Made by a program: the position numbers and the translations under genes
Shown: positions 53,060 through 61,802 of the stretch, in pieces
Layout: each line of letters starts with the position of its first letter
How positions within the stretch are numbered: position 1 is the first letter of the stretch
Source of the DNA: SZUA-229 sp964531165
GTDB lineage: Bacteria > Pseudomonadota > Gammaproteobacteria > SZUA-229
NCBI GenBank assembly: GCA_964531165.1
Contig: CAZHEA010000003.1
Coordinates: forward strand, 37,645 to 101,644
Length of the DNA stretch: 64,000 nucleotides
Direction: 5' to 3'
The notes under the pieces: model-generated
Told to the model about the DNA's origin: nothing
Seen by the model: the letters and a program-made list of their open reading frames with translations, nothing else
Database searches by the model: none

Positions 53060-54163
53060 ATGCAATTGAATAATATAGAAGAAATAATAGAAGACATAAA
53101 ACTTGGTAAAATGGTTGTCATTATGGATGATGAAGACCGTGAGAACGAAGGTGACCTGCTGATGGCAGCGTCCGCCTGTACCGCAGAAGATATTAACTTC
53201 ATGGCACGTTATGGTCGAGGTTTGATTTGCCTGACCTTAAGTGAAGATCGATGTCGTCAGCTACGCTTACCGCAGATGGTTGATAATACCGATGATATGC
53301 ACGGTACTAATTTTACCGTCAGTATAGAAGCTGCAGAAGGGGTCACTACCGGTATTTCAGCTGCTGATCGAGCAATAACGGTTCAGGCTGCTGTTGCCGA
53401 AGGCGCCAGCTCACATGATATTGTGCAGCCGGGACATGTGTTTCCATTAAAGGCACAGCCGGGTGGCGTACTCAATCGTGCCGGACATACTGAAGCCGGT
53501 TGCGATTTAGCTCGCCTTGCCGGTTTTGAACCGGCGGCGGTGATTGTTGAAATTCTAAATGATGACGGCACCATGGCGCGACGTCCTGATTTAGAGACTT
53601 TCGCCAAACAGCATAATTTGAAAATCGGTACCATTGAAGATCTAATTCGTTATCGTATTCAAAATGAAAAAACCGTTGAGCGGGTTGCGGAAAGTGATTT
53701 TCCCAATGAGTTTGGTCACTTTCGTCTGTATGCCTATCAGGATGCCATTGGAAATGATTTACATCTGGCACTGGTAAAGGGTGATATCGATTCGTCTAAG
53801 CCGGTAAGGGTAAGAGTACATATGGAAAACACCATGTGTGATGTGCTGGCTTCCAGCCGAAAATGTGGTTGGCCATTACGTGATGCTATGAAATCAATTG
53901 CGGCTGCCGATGAGCCGGGTGTGATTGTTATATTACGCGAACCGGAATCTGCCCGGCAGATTGTTCAGTGGATGCTGGATCATACTGATGAGCCAAAATC
54001 GGATAATAGCTCACCGGAAGAGTTACGTACCCATGGTATCGGTGCGCAAATTTTAATGGACTTAAACGTTCATAAAATGCGATTGTTATCCGCACCAAAG
54101 CGTATTCATGGTTTAGCAGGCTTTGGACTCGAAGTGGTCGATTATATTACCGGTGATGAATAA
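53060..54163 (+). CDS. ribB: 3,4-dihydroxy-2-butanone 4-phosphate synthase with degenerate GTP cyclohydrolase II-like domain (RibBX type)
   Basis: A 367-residue protein. The first 200 residues are a complete RibB: VVIMDDEDRENEGDLLMAA, FMARYGRGLICLTL, GTNFTVSIEAAEGVTTGISA, RAGHTEAGCDLARLAGFEPA. The second half has the shape of GTP cyclohydrolase II (FGHFRLYAYQDAIGNDLHLA) but lacks the Cys-x-Cys zinc site and the EGRGIGL loop; only MENTMCDVLASSRKCGW and ILREPESARQIV stand in their place. This matches the RibBX variant known in Proteobacteria, where the RibA half is inactive. An independent ribA should exist elsewhere. Confidence 0.95.
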   Translation: MQLNNIEEIIEDIKLGKMVVIMDDEDRENEGDLLMAASACTAEDINFMARYGRGLICLTLSEDRCRQLRLPQMVDNTDDMHGTNFTVSIEAAEGVTTGISAADRAITVQAAVAEGASSHDIVQPGHVFPLKAQPGGVLNRAGHTEAGCDLARLAGFEPAAVIVEILNDDGTMARRPDLETFAKQHNLKIGTIEDLIRYRIQNEKTVERVAESDFPNEFGHFRLYAYQDAIGNDLHLALVKGDIDSSKPVRVRVHMENTMCDVLASSRKCGWPLRDAMKSIAAADEPGVIVILREPESARQIVQWMLDHTDEPKSDNSSPEELRTHGIGAQILMDLNVHKMRLLSAPKRIHGLAGFGLEVVDYITGDE

Positions 54164-54209
54164 CGTTTATAATCAGAAAATTTAAATATAAAGCGATTAA
54201 GAGAGAATC

Positions 54210-54683
54210 ATGTCAGAAATTAAAATATTAGAAGGCGAGTTACAGTATTCAGAAGGTAACTTTGTAATTGTTAGTGCGCGCTTTAACAGTTTTATTGTTG
54301 ATAGCCTGGAAGGTGGAGCGATTGATGCACTTAAACGCCATGGCGTTGCAGAATCCAATATAACCGTGGTAAAAGTTCCCGGTGCATATGAAATGCCGTT
54401 AGCTATTCAGCAACTCGCACAAAGTGGCAAGTATGATGCGATTATTGGTTTAGGCGCGGTGATTCGTGGCTCAACACCGCACTTTGATTTTGTTGCCGGC
54501 GAAGCATCAAAAGGCATGGCGAATGTATCTCTGGATAATAATATTCCGGTTATCAACGGCGTATTAACGACCAATACAATTGAGCAGGCTATAGAACGCG
54601 CCGGAACTAAAGCCGGTAATAAAGGTGCTGAGGCGGCAATCTCTGCACTGGAAATGGTTAACCTTTTAAAGAAGATTGCTTAA
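54210..54683 (+). CDS. ribH: 6,7-dimethyl-8-ribityllumazine synthase
   Basis: RibH condenses the ribityl-pyrimidine with dihydroxybutanone phosphate. It is 157 residues. ARFNSFIVDSLEGGAIDALK, VPGAYEMPLAIQQLA, GLGAVIRGSTPHFDFVAGEA and NNIPVINGVLTTNTIEQAIE are the family's binding loops; the catalytic His lies in TPHFDFV. The start has AGAGAG upstream. Its last base overlaps the nusB start, a common coupling. Confidence 0.97.
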   Translation: MSEIKILEGELQYSEGNFVIVSARFNSFIVDSLEGGAIDALKRHGVAESNITVVKVPGAYEMPLAIQQLAQSGKYDAIIGLGAVIRGSTPHFDFVAGEASKGMANVSLDNNIPVINGVLTTNTIEQAIERAGTKAGNKGAEAAISALEMVNLLKKIA

Positions 54684-55117
54684 TGTCAGTATCGATTGCA
54701 AAAGGTCGAAGTAATGCCCGTAAAAAAGCGACCCAGGCTTTATATCAGTGGCATATGTCAGGTAATGATCTTGCTGATATTGAAAAGCAATTTCATCAGG
54801 AACAGAATATGGAAAAAGTCGATACTGACTATTTTCATAAACTGTTACATCAGGTTCCAGTTCAGGCAAAAGAACTGGATCTATTAATTGCTAAATACAG
54901 TAATCGTAAAGATGATGAGCTTGATCCAATTGAAATGTCAATTTTAAGATTATCAGTTTATGAATTAAAAAACTGCATCGATGTGCCTTACAAAGTGATT
55001 ATCAGTGAAGCTATAACAGTAGCAAAACTATTCGGCTCGGATAAAAGTCATGCTTTTGTAAATAGTATATTGGATAAGCTCGCAAAAGACTTACGTAAAA
55101 GTGAAACAACTAAGTAG
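54683..55117 (+). CDS. nusB: Transcription antitermination factor NusB
   Basis: NusB binds boxA RNA with S10 for rRNA antitermination. It is 144 residues. ARKKATQALYQWHMSGNDLA, HQVPVQAKELD, LDPIEMSILRLSVYELKNCI and DVPYKVIISEAITVAKLFGS then DKSHAFVNSILDKLAKDLR match the family throughout. It ends the riboflavin operon. Confidence 0.96.
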   Translation: MSVSIAKGRSNARKKATQALYQWHMSGNDLADIEKQFHQEQNMEKVDTDYFHKLLHQVPVQAKELDLLIAKYSNRKDDELDPIEMSILRLSVYELKNCIDVPYKVIISEAITVAKLFGSDKSHAFVNSILDKLAKDLRKSETTK

Positions 55118-55236
55118 ATATTAAGAGCTATTGCATATTTGAAGGTCGCTATACACTACAGACATAAGTAAAGTGAATCGCATGGAAATTAGAAGCCATT
55201 AAAAATAAAAAAATTCTGCTTTCAATTCTTCTTATA

Positions 55237-58200
55237 TTGATCATATCAATTGTTTTCTGGAGTCTGTCCCGGGTCCCTGCTTTAAATGAAAAGGCGTTAA
55301 TGGGAGTTAGGGCCAGCTTCAGTGAAATTGCATTTGATATCTTATTACCTGTTTCCGATGCTCAGGCACTGTGGGAGCGAGTCGCCCGCTCAGCTGTTAA
55401 CTGGGCTTATACCAACTGGAAGGGTATGAGCTTTGGTTTGTTATTCGCAGCAGCAATTCTTAATTTACTCTCTAACTTATCACGAAAAAGATTTAAAAAT
55501 CGTTGGCTCAATACTCTCTTAGGTGTGTTTAGTGGTGCGCCATTAGGTGTGTGTGTTAACTGTGCTACTCCAATCGCTCAAGGCATGCATGCTTCTGGTG
55601 TTAAGCTTGAAACCAGTTTAGCAACACTTATTAGCTCGCCCACCTTAAATATTATTGTATTAAGTATGTCCTTTACCTTGTTGCCATTGCATTTGGCTAT
55701 AGGTAAGTTAGTTTGCGTGCTTATATTAATTTCTTTGATTCCCTATTTTATTCAGTGGTCAAAAATAAAAACATCTGAAGTAACAACGGATTTAAAAATT
55801 AACGTTGCTCAGAATTTAATGCTCAGTAGTGATAAGTGGCTACCTGCCATTAAGGAAACTACAGTTGAGTTCTTTAAAAATTTAATTTATATAATAAAGA
55901 TTGCATTACCACTTATGTTGCTGGCAGGAGTGGCGGGGGCACTTGTTATTGAGATTTTTCCTTTTTCAAACTTAAATCAAATAGAAGCCAGTTTTATTAA
56001 TATGTTGGGCTTGTCGTTAATTGGTGTGTTTTTGCCGGTGCCTATTGCTTTTGATGTGCTCACTGCTGTTGCCCTATTGTCTGCAGGAGCGAGCTCCGCT
56101 TTAGTTGCAGTTCTGGTGTTTTCATTAGGCAGTTTTAGTATTTACCCGTGGTTGATGATATCAAAAAATATTTCAATTCGTCTTAGTCTGTATATAACCG
56201 TGGCTGTAATACTTATATCTTTAGCTTTCGGTTTAACAATCAAATATCTTAATGTGTATGAGGCTTATGATAAGCAGCTTCTAAATCACATTGAATCTGC
56301 CGATATTAGAAGTGATGACATTTTGATAGAAAATGCCAGCATTGTAAAAAATGTTTGTCAGGCATTACCTTTTAGTCTGCAGTCTAAATGCATGCTTGGC
56401 TATATGCTCGAGACTGATCACTATCAGCAACTAAAGCATCAATGTGACTATCTGCCTGATGGTTTCAATATTAGTCAATGTAAATCAGCTATAAATCTCA
56501 ATAAGCTGCAGGTTGAAGGTATTGCACAAAAAAAGCCATCGGTTTGCCAAACACTTAATGATAAACGATTAATGAATCAGTGTTTGTTTGAAGTGACTAG
56601 CATGCTTGCAGTCAAAAGTTATAATATTAATCAATGTTCAGATTTGCGCCATAGCTCATTAATTAAGGCTTGCCGAAATCGTTATTTGTTACAGGGTATA
56701 AAGTTTCAGGTTGATAACTCGGTTTGTAATGGTATAGAGAATGCTAAAGAAAGTCTGGTGTGTAAAAATAATTTAATAATTCTGTCTTATGTTGAGCATG
56801 AAAATATTGCTGGTTGTAATGAGTTTTCTGATGCAGGGTTCAGAAATCATTGCACCTATTCTGTTGCTTCACGGATTGTTGGCCGTAGTGGTGATGTGTC
56901 TATTTGTGATGAGCTAACGGATTCGGTGGCGCACAAACGTTGTAGGGCCCTTGCGACTGTTCGTGATGCTAAAGTGCAGATAAAAGACGACGCCTGTTAT
57001 GCGATTACAATTGCCGATATTAAATCAAACTGCATCATGTCAGTTGCAAAGCTGAAAATTCAAATGCAACTGGAAAGCTTGTCTATTAAATATATAGCCG
57101 ATCAATCTTTGAGTTCTTCTAATCAGGGTAGTGATGCAGCTTATCTGTCTAAGGATTTAGCTATTGAACCTTCTCCGCAGGTTGTATTTGAGTCAGTTGA
57201 TGCGGGAGGTGAAGTTGAGATAAAACGCAGTCATTTTTATGGTGAAAAACTAACGGCTAATATTAAATTTAATAAAATTGAAGCGGTAGAACTTGGTATA
57301 GCTAGGTCATGGAAAGTTAAAACACTGGACTTTTTTGATCCGTTTTTTATTGGTAAAGGTATCGCTTCAGGTGATTTTAATAATGATCATTGGCCGGATC
57401 TGGTGTTGGCAACTGAATCCGGTGTCGCTTTATATCAAAATACAGGAGGTAAATTTAGATTGATCGAATTCGCCAATAGCTTGAAAAATGAAAATATATT
57501 TATTGTTGCTCTGATTGATCTGGATGGTAATGGTTATCAGGATATATTTGCCAGTGCTTATGGAGGCAAAAACTTTATTATACAAAATCAGGGCTATGGC
57601 TTTGCACGATCAAAACTGATTGAGATAAGTGGTGAGAGCAAGCTCACAATGGCTGCAGGATTCTCAGACATGAATGATGATAATACGCTGGACATAGTTT
57701 TTGGAAACTGGAGTAATGGTGCAGAAAAATATTTTAATCCAGAAGTATCATCTAATGAAATTGCTTACTATATCAATGGTAAATATAATGTTGAAAAGTT
57801 GCAGGAAAGCAGGGGGGAAACGCTTTCGGTACTGCTAAGTGATATTAATAATGATACACATACCGATATGCTTTTCGCAAATGACAATCTGGTTCCGGAT
57901 ATGTATTATTTTTCAGACGCTGATGGAAATCTAAACTTGATTTCTGCGGATGATGAAGTTGTTGCTTATACTTCACGTAATACAATGAGTTTAGAATCGG
58001 CTGATTTTAACAATGATCTACAGCTTGATATATTTAGTGTTGATATGAATTTTTCAGAGGGAGCATCGAGTGATTATTGTAATAATGTGCTGCCACTGAG
58101 CAGTAGGAAAGAGTGTAAGCAAATGACGCAGGTATTTGAAAGCATGAAAGGCAGAAGGATTTCTTATTGTGAAACCATAGACAATGCAACTGATAAATAT

Positions 58201-59016
58201 AATTGCTATGCAACTTTCTCTATTCTTGCTTCAAGAACCAATCAGGATGATAAGTATTGCCAGCATTTAAAGTTGAAGCTACCGGCTTATTATGATCTGT
58301 GTACGTATCTGTCTACACCAGCTAAACCACGAGAGCGAATAGATTTTAGTCGGCATTTGCCGCAGAAGCAATCTAATGTCCTGCTTATGTCTGATGGTGC
58401 GAGGTTTATAGATAAGGCGCATGACTATGCAGTCGATTCAAGTTTCTGGTCGTGGAATTCGAAAGCGGCTGATCTTGATAATGATCAGTGGCTGGATATA
58501 TATGTAGGTAATGGATATCATTTTGGTGATGGTTTTTATGAAATTCATGAAAATGTATTATTTCATAATATAAACGGTAAGCGATTTGAGCAAGCGCAGA
58601 ATATATGGGGTCTTGATAGTAAGATAAATACGCCGAGCTATACCTATACTGATTTTGATCTGGATGGAGATATAGATATTATTGCAACCAGTTTTCTGTC
58701 GAGTCCGGTGGTTTATATTAATCAGGGTACGATGAATAACAGTATAACGATTAAGCTTAAAGATGCGCTTACTAACACCAATGCAATCGGCAGTAGAGTC
58801 AGTATTTATTATGGCGATAACCTTAAACAGTTAAGAGAAATTAAAATGAGCGGTGGCTTTCTGTCATTTGACAATCCAGTCGCACACTTTGGTTTAGGCG
58901 ATTATGAAAAACTTAATAAAGTTGTTGTGAGATGGCCTGATGGAAGTGAAACGGTTGTTGATAAACCGTTATCAGCTAATTACACTTATGTCATTAGCCG
59001 TAATGCAGCACAATGA
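55237..59016 (+). CDS. Giant fusion: UPF0718/ArsP-like permease, cysteine-pair repeats and FG-GAP/ASPIC propeller
   Basis: At least 1259 residues. The first 350 residues contain about eight membrane helices with a UPF0718-like segment GVFSGAPLGVCVNCATP (CxxC near 106-109) and LISSPTLNIIVLSMSF. Residues about 374-601 hold eight tandem cysteine-pair units. From about 690, FG-GAP-like metal-loop repeats occur (DFNNDHWPDL, DLDGNGYQDI, DMNDDNTLDI, DINNDTHTDM, DFNNDLQLDI, DLDNDQWLDI, DFDLDGDIDI), interrupted near 947-1023 by three more cysteine units. The end is an ASPIC/UnbV domain (NAIGSRVSIYYGDN, HFGLGDYEKLNKVVVRWPDG). The TTG at 55237 has no ribosome site and cuts the first helix; the frame is open back to 55177, with ATT at 55198 giving a natural KNKKILLSILLILIISI start. 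Role unknown. Confidence 0.85.
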   Translation: MIISIVFWSLSRVPALNEKALMGVRASFSEIAFDILLPVSDAQALWERVARSAVNWAYTNWKGMSFGLLFAAAILNLLSNLSRKRFKNRWLNTLLGVFSGAPLGVCVNCATPIAQGMHASGVKLETSLATLISSPTLNIIVLSMSFTLLPLHLAIGKLVCVLILISLIPYFIQWSKIKTSEVTTDLKINVAQNLMLSSDKWLPAIKETTVEFFKNLIYIIKIALPLMLLAGVAGALVIEIFPFSNLNQIEASFINMLGLSLIGVFLPVPIAFDVLTAVALLSAGASSALVAVLVFSLGSFSIYPWLMISKNISIRLSLYITVAVILISLAFGLTIKYLNVYEAYDKQLLNHIESADIRSDDILIENASIVKNVCQALPFSLQSKCMLGYMLETDHYQQLKHQCDYLPDGFNISQCKSAINLNKLQVEGIAQKKPSVCQTLNDKRLMNQCLFEVTSMLAVKSYNINQCSDLRHSSLIKACRNRYLLQGIKFQVDNSVCNGIENAKESLVCKNNLIILSYVEHENIAGCNEFSDAGFRNHCTYSVASRIVGRSGDVSICDELTDSVAHKRCRALATVRDAKVQIKDDACYAITIADIKSNCIMSVAKLKIQMQLESLSIKYIADQSLSSSNQGSDAAYLSKDLAIEPSPQVVFESVDAGGEVEIKRSHFYGEKLTANIKFNKIEAVELGIARSWKVKTLDFFDPFFIGKGIASGDFNNDHWPDLVLATESGVALYQNTGGKFRLIEFANSLKNENIFIVALIDLDGNGYQDIFASAYGGKNFIIQNQGYGFARSKLIEISGESKLTMAAGFSDMNDDNTLDIVFGNWSNGAEKYFNPEVSSNEIAYYINGKYNVEKLQESRGETLSVLLSDINNDTHTDMLFANDNLVPDMYYFSDADGNLNLISADDEVVAYTSRNTMSLESADFNNDLQLDIFSVDMNFSEGASSDYCNNVLPLSSRKECKQMTQVFESMKGRRISYCETIDNATDKYNCYATFSILASRTNQDDKYCQHLKLKLPAYYDLCTYLSTPAKPRERIDFSRHLPQKQSNVLLMSDGARFIDKAHDYAVDSSFWSWNSKAADLDNDQWLDIYVGNGYHFGDGFYEIHENVLFHNINGKRFEQAQNIWGLDSKINTPSYTYTDFDLDGDIDIIATSFLSSPVVYINQGTMNNSITIKLKDALTNTNAIGSRVSIYYGDNLKQLREIKMSGGFLSFDNPVAHFGLGDYEKLNKVVVRWPDGSETVVDKPLSANYTYVISRNAAQ
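56350..57045 (+). repeat. Eight tandem CX(10-12)C protein repeats inside the permease/ASPIC gene
   Basis: In translation, units of about 30 residues each hold a pair of Cys: VCQALPFSLQSKC, QCDYLPDGFNISQC, VCQTLNDKRLMNQC, QCSDLRHSSLIKAC, VCNGIENAKESLVC, GCNEFSDAGFRNHC, ICDELTDSVAHKRC, ACYAITIADIKSNC. Each is followed by a short helix-like tail (SVASRI, TSMLAV). DNA copies are diverged, so the repeat is old. Three similar units (YCNNVLPLSSRKEC, YCETIDNATDKYNC, YCQHLKLKLPAYYDLC) lie near 58074-58305. Confidence 0.8.
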
Positions 59017-59108
59017 GATATAAATAGTTGTTTACTAAGAATGAACAGCATACAAAAATTAGTAGAAAAGAAAAAATAATGGGTGTTTTTTGTCCTGTCT
59101 CAGTAGTA

Positions 59109-59131
59109 AATCACCGGAACCCCGGGTGATT
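59109..59131. terminator. Hairpin between convergent genes (possible terminator)
   Basis: AATCACC (59109-59115) and GGTGATT (59125-59131) pair over seven bases with a GC-rich loop that may also pair (CCGG). It lies between the end of the fusion gene and the end of the minus-strand secreted protein gene. No T-run follows, so the call is weak. Confidence 0.3.
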
Positions 59132-59179
59132 GTATGTCCTCCCTGAAGTTCTAGTCAGTGGTTTATATGCAGGCTTCGG

Positions 59180-59980
59180 TTATTGATAATGTTGTAACTG
59201 CTGCTGCATCTGTCTACGCATTTCAGGTGTCATGTTTTTAATCATTTCCTGCATCTGTGGTGGTATCAGTTGCATTGTTTTTTGTATCAATTTCGAAGGA
59301 TCTACTTCTGTATAGCTGGGCGGAATGTAAAAGGCATTAGCGGGTAGTTTTGCGTTCTTATTCACACTTGTTACAATACTAACTAGGCGTTTGTTTTTAC
59401 CAACACTTTTTAACGGGAAGCCAATATCGCGGAGTTTTAAATTAGCTTTTAACTGGGAAACTTCGCAGGCTGTAAAAGCTGTACGGCTGTTGATCCCTGT
59501 GAGCGCCTGCAGCTTTGTACGCATATTTTTTTCCAGCTCGATAAAGGCTCTGGCAAATTTAGTTACACCCATATCGCGCATGGCTGCAACTGAGACATAT
59601 ATGCTGCCACAATACTGATCGTTTGCGTAGAGCCCATACTCTTCAGTTTCATAACCAATGACTGTTGGCCCAAGGCCCATGGTTTTTGTGTAAGTATCTA
59701 CATATTTAGCTGGCTGCTGATATAAGCCAGGCTTTAAAAACTCGCTCATATCAAGTACGGTCTTATGTGAGTGGATAACCGCTTTCATCATTCGGTTATC
59801 CAGGTCTAGTACGATATAACCGCGGTGGCCGGTGAGTTCAATCCGTGCCTTGTTTCGTTCTATGTATATATTTGTGGTTTGACGGTGTGCATCCTGCATT
59901 TGTATAAATATGGCTGCAACGGCTGTGTTATTTATCCATGACAGTACTAGAAGCGTACTGATAAGTGCGAGTTTTTTCAT
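59180..59980 (-). CDS. Secreted DUF4412-like protein
   Basis: A 266-residue protein with a signal peptide (MKKLALISTLLVLSWINNTA, ending VAA). The mature part begins IFIQMQDAHRQTTNIYIERN with KARIELTGHRGYIVLDLDNR, a strand pattern typical of DUF4412 proteins, which bind or measure a small ligand in an unknown way. MMKAVIHSHKTVLDMSEFL follows. The C-terminus (residues 235-266) is Met/Gln-rich: PPQMQEMIKNMTPEMRRQMQ. There are two Cys (CGSIY and CEVSQ) in the mature part. Function unknown. It lies just after the HDOD triplet on the same strand, 76 bases downstream. Confidence 0.72.
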   Translation of the reverse strand: MKKLALISTLLVLSWINNTAVAAIFIQMQDAHRQTTNIYIERNKARIELTGHRGYIVLDLDNRMMKAVIHSHKTVLDMSEFLKPGLYQQPAKYVDTYTKTMGLGPTVIGYETEEYGLYANDQYCGSIYVSVAAMRDMGVTKFARAFIELEKNMRTKLQALTGINSRTAFTACEVSQLKANLKLRDIGFPLKSVGKNKRLVSIVTSVNKNAKLPANAFYIPPSYTEVDPSKLIQKTMQLIPPQMQEMIKNMTPEMRRQMQQQLQHYQ

Positions 59981-60056
59981 GTCCGTATTCCCGGTTATTT
60001 TTTATAAAATAACACAATGGACAGGCCTTTTTAACTGTTTTTTATAGGCTGGTGTT

Positions 60057-60887
60057 TTATACCAGTAATGACTGTTTTGTGCTTTCGATGATTTCCTGAT
60101 TTTCTTCAATCTCTACAACGTTGACATCTGTATCCATGCCCAGTTTTGAAAAAGCCGGGACGGTTGCCCAGTCAACTTCCTCGGGTTCATGGCCACCCTG
60201 CAATAGTGCAATTTGTACGAGATCAACTAAATCTGCACCACCTTCATGGTCATAGCTGAAATTATGTGCATGTTTAACAACATCGGTCATGGCCTCACCA
60301 AAGTTCCATGTTTGTAAAATCAGTACACCGACCGGTGAAGTTAACTCGTTGATAACATCGCCTAATGCTTCGCTGTTATTAAATAAATCATCGTCGTCTT
60401 CCGCCATAACCAGAATCGGAAGTGCGCCTATGTTGTGTATTAGTCCCGCTAGTAATGCCTGCTCAGGGTTTATGCCAGGCACCATGGTTGCCAGCATTCT
60501 ACAAATGGCTGCAACTTCAACAGCGGTATTCCAACTTTTACGAAAGTGGTTGTCCAGCACATCAGATGTTGCCTGATAAATTTGTTTCATTGCCAGACTA
60601 ATAACCAGATCCCGCACCATTCTAACGCCGAGCCGGGTAACCGCCATCTGCAAATCTTCAATTGGATTGCGGCTACGGTAAAGTGGACTATTGGATACCT
60701 GTATTAAGCGCGCCGATAAAGATGCATCCTGAGTGAGCGTATCGGCAATTTGTTGAGCCGATGTATTTTCGTTTTCTACCGCTTCACGTATTTTCAATGC
60801 AACTTCAGGTAGTGTAGGCAATATCAGTTGATCGGACTCAACGGCCACTTTCAATTGACTAAAAAACTGTTCGGATTTTTCTGACAT
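60057..60887 (-). CDS. HDOD-domain protein, copy A
   Basis: A 276-residue stand-alone HDOD protein. Conserved segments: LPTLPEVALKIREAVENENT, TQDASLSARLIQVSNSPLYR, VTRLGVRMVRDLVISLAMKQ, GLIHNIGALPILVMAEDDDD. The HD pair of true phosphohydrolases is absent (HN in its place), as in all HDOD domains. HDOD proteins act in c-di-GMP or stress signalling without known catalysis. It is the third gene of a head-to-tail triplet on the minus strand, 54 bases after copy B. Confidence 0.9.
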   Translation of the reverse strand: MSEKSEQFFSQLKVAVESDQLILPTLPEVALKIREAVENENTSAQQIADTLTQDASLSARLIQVSNSPLYRSRNPIEDLQMAVTRLGVRMVRDLVISLAMKQIYQATSDVLDNHFRKSWNTAVEVAAICRMLATMVPGINPEQALLAGLIHNIGALPILVMAEDDDDLFNNSEALGDVINELTSPVGVLILQTWNFGEAMTDVVKHAHNFSYDHEGGADLVDLVQIALLQGGHEPEEVDWATVPAFSKLGMDTDVNVVEIEENQEIIESTKQSLLV

Positions 60888-60941
60888 GGTTTCTCCGTGA
60901 TAAAAATATGTTTTATGCCGACTATTTATAAAGAGTATAGG

Positions 60942-61787
60942 CTATTTAAAAAGGATGGTTGTTTCATCAAATATGAGTTTGTTTTCTTCAATATCCAGTA
61001 CATGCGATTCGGTATTGATATCAAGTTTTTCAAATGCGGCTACCGTTGACCATGCCTCCGGGCAATCCAGCCCTGTATAAATACTGCCTTCTATTAGTGC
61101 GACCTGTATCACGTCTATATAATCGGCTGGTCCACTATGGGTGCGCCGAAAGTGATAGCACTGGTTGGCTACATCAATCATATAATCCGGAAAATGCCAT
61201 TTTTGGAAAATATATGCGCCGACTTCACCCTGCATCTTTTGTACAACTCGCCAAAGTGCTTCCGGCTGGTCAAATAAATCATCATCATCTTCTGCCATTA
61301 GAATAATGGGAAGTGCACCAATATTATGTATCAATCCGGCCAACATGGCTTTTTCAGCATCCAGATGGTCATGTTTAGACGCCAGTAAATGTGCGATTGC
61401 GGCAGTTTTAGTGCTGGTAATCCAGAGTTCATTAAAGCGTTCAGCGAGAACATCATTACTGGCTTTATATAGTTGTTTCATGGAAAGGCTAATGACCAGA
61501 TCGCGAACCAGTTTGAGGCCAAGTTTTGAAATCGCCATTTGTATATTGTCGGTGCAAACCCGGGTGCGATAGATTGCGCTATTGGCAATCTGTAATAGTC
61601 TGACGGCCATCGCCGGGTCCTGGCTGATGACCTGTGAAATTCTTTCAGCGCAGGTGTTTTCATCTTCACATTCGGCTTTTATCTTCAGTGCCACACTAGG
61701 CAGTGACGGCAGCAGGAGTTTTTCAGACGCAACAGCCTCTTTAACCTGGGCGAGAAACAAATCTGATTTTTCCAGTATTTCTATCAT
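60942..61787 (-). CDS. HDOD-domain protein, copy B
   Basis: A 281-residue HDOD protein, closest to copy A: LPSLPSVALKIKAECEDENT, SQDPAMAVRLLQIANSAIYR, ISKLGLKLVRDLVISLSMKQ, GLIHNIGALPIILMAEDDDD. It shares the unusual acidic AEDDDDLF run with copy A, which copy C lacks, suggesting A and B arose from the later duplication. No other domain is attached. Fifteen bases separate it from copy C upstream, so they share a transcript. Confidence 0.9.
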   Translation of the reverse strand: MIEILEKSDLFLAQVKEAVASEKLLLPSLPSVALKIKAECEDENTCAERISQVISQDPAMAVRLLQIANSAIYRTRVCTDNIQMAISKLGLKLVRDLVISLSMKQLYKASNDVLAERFNELWITSTKTAAIAHLLASKHDHLDAEKAMLAGLIHNIGALPIILMAEDDDDLFDQPEALWRVVQKMQGEVGAYIFQKWHFPDYMIDVANQCYHFRRTHSGPADYIDVIQVALIEGSIYTGLDCPEAWSTVAAFEKLDINTESHVLDIEENKLIFDETTILFK

Positions 61788-61802
61788 CTGAAGTTGTTCG
61801 CT

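Noticed and set aside
52900..53060. FMN riboswitch before ribB
   Set aside because: The ribE-ribB gap is only 22 bases, and the gaps before ribD and the Ntn gene show no recognisable conserved RFN blocks.
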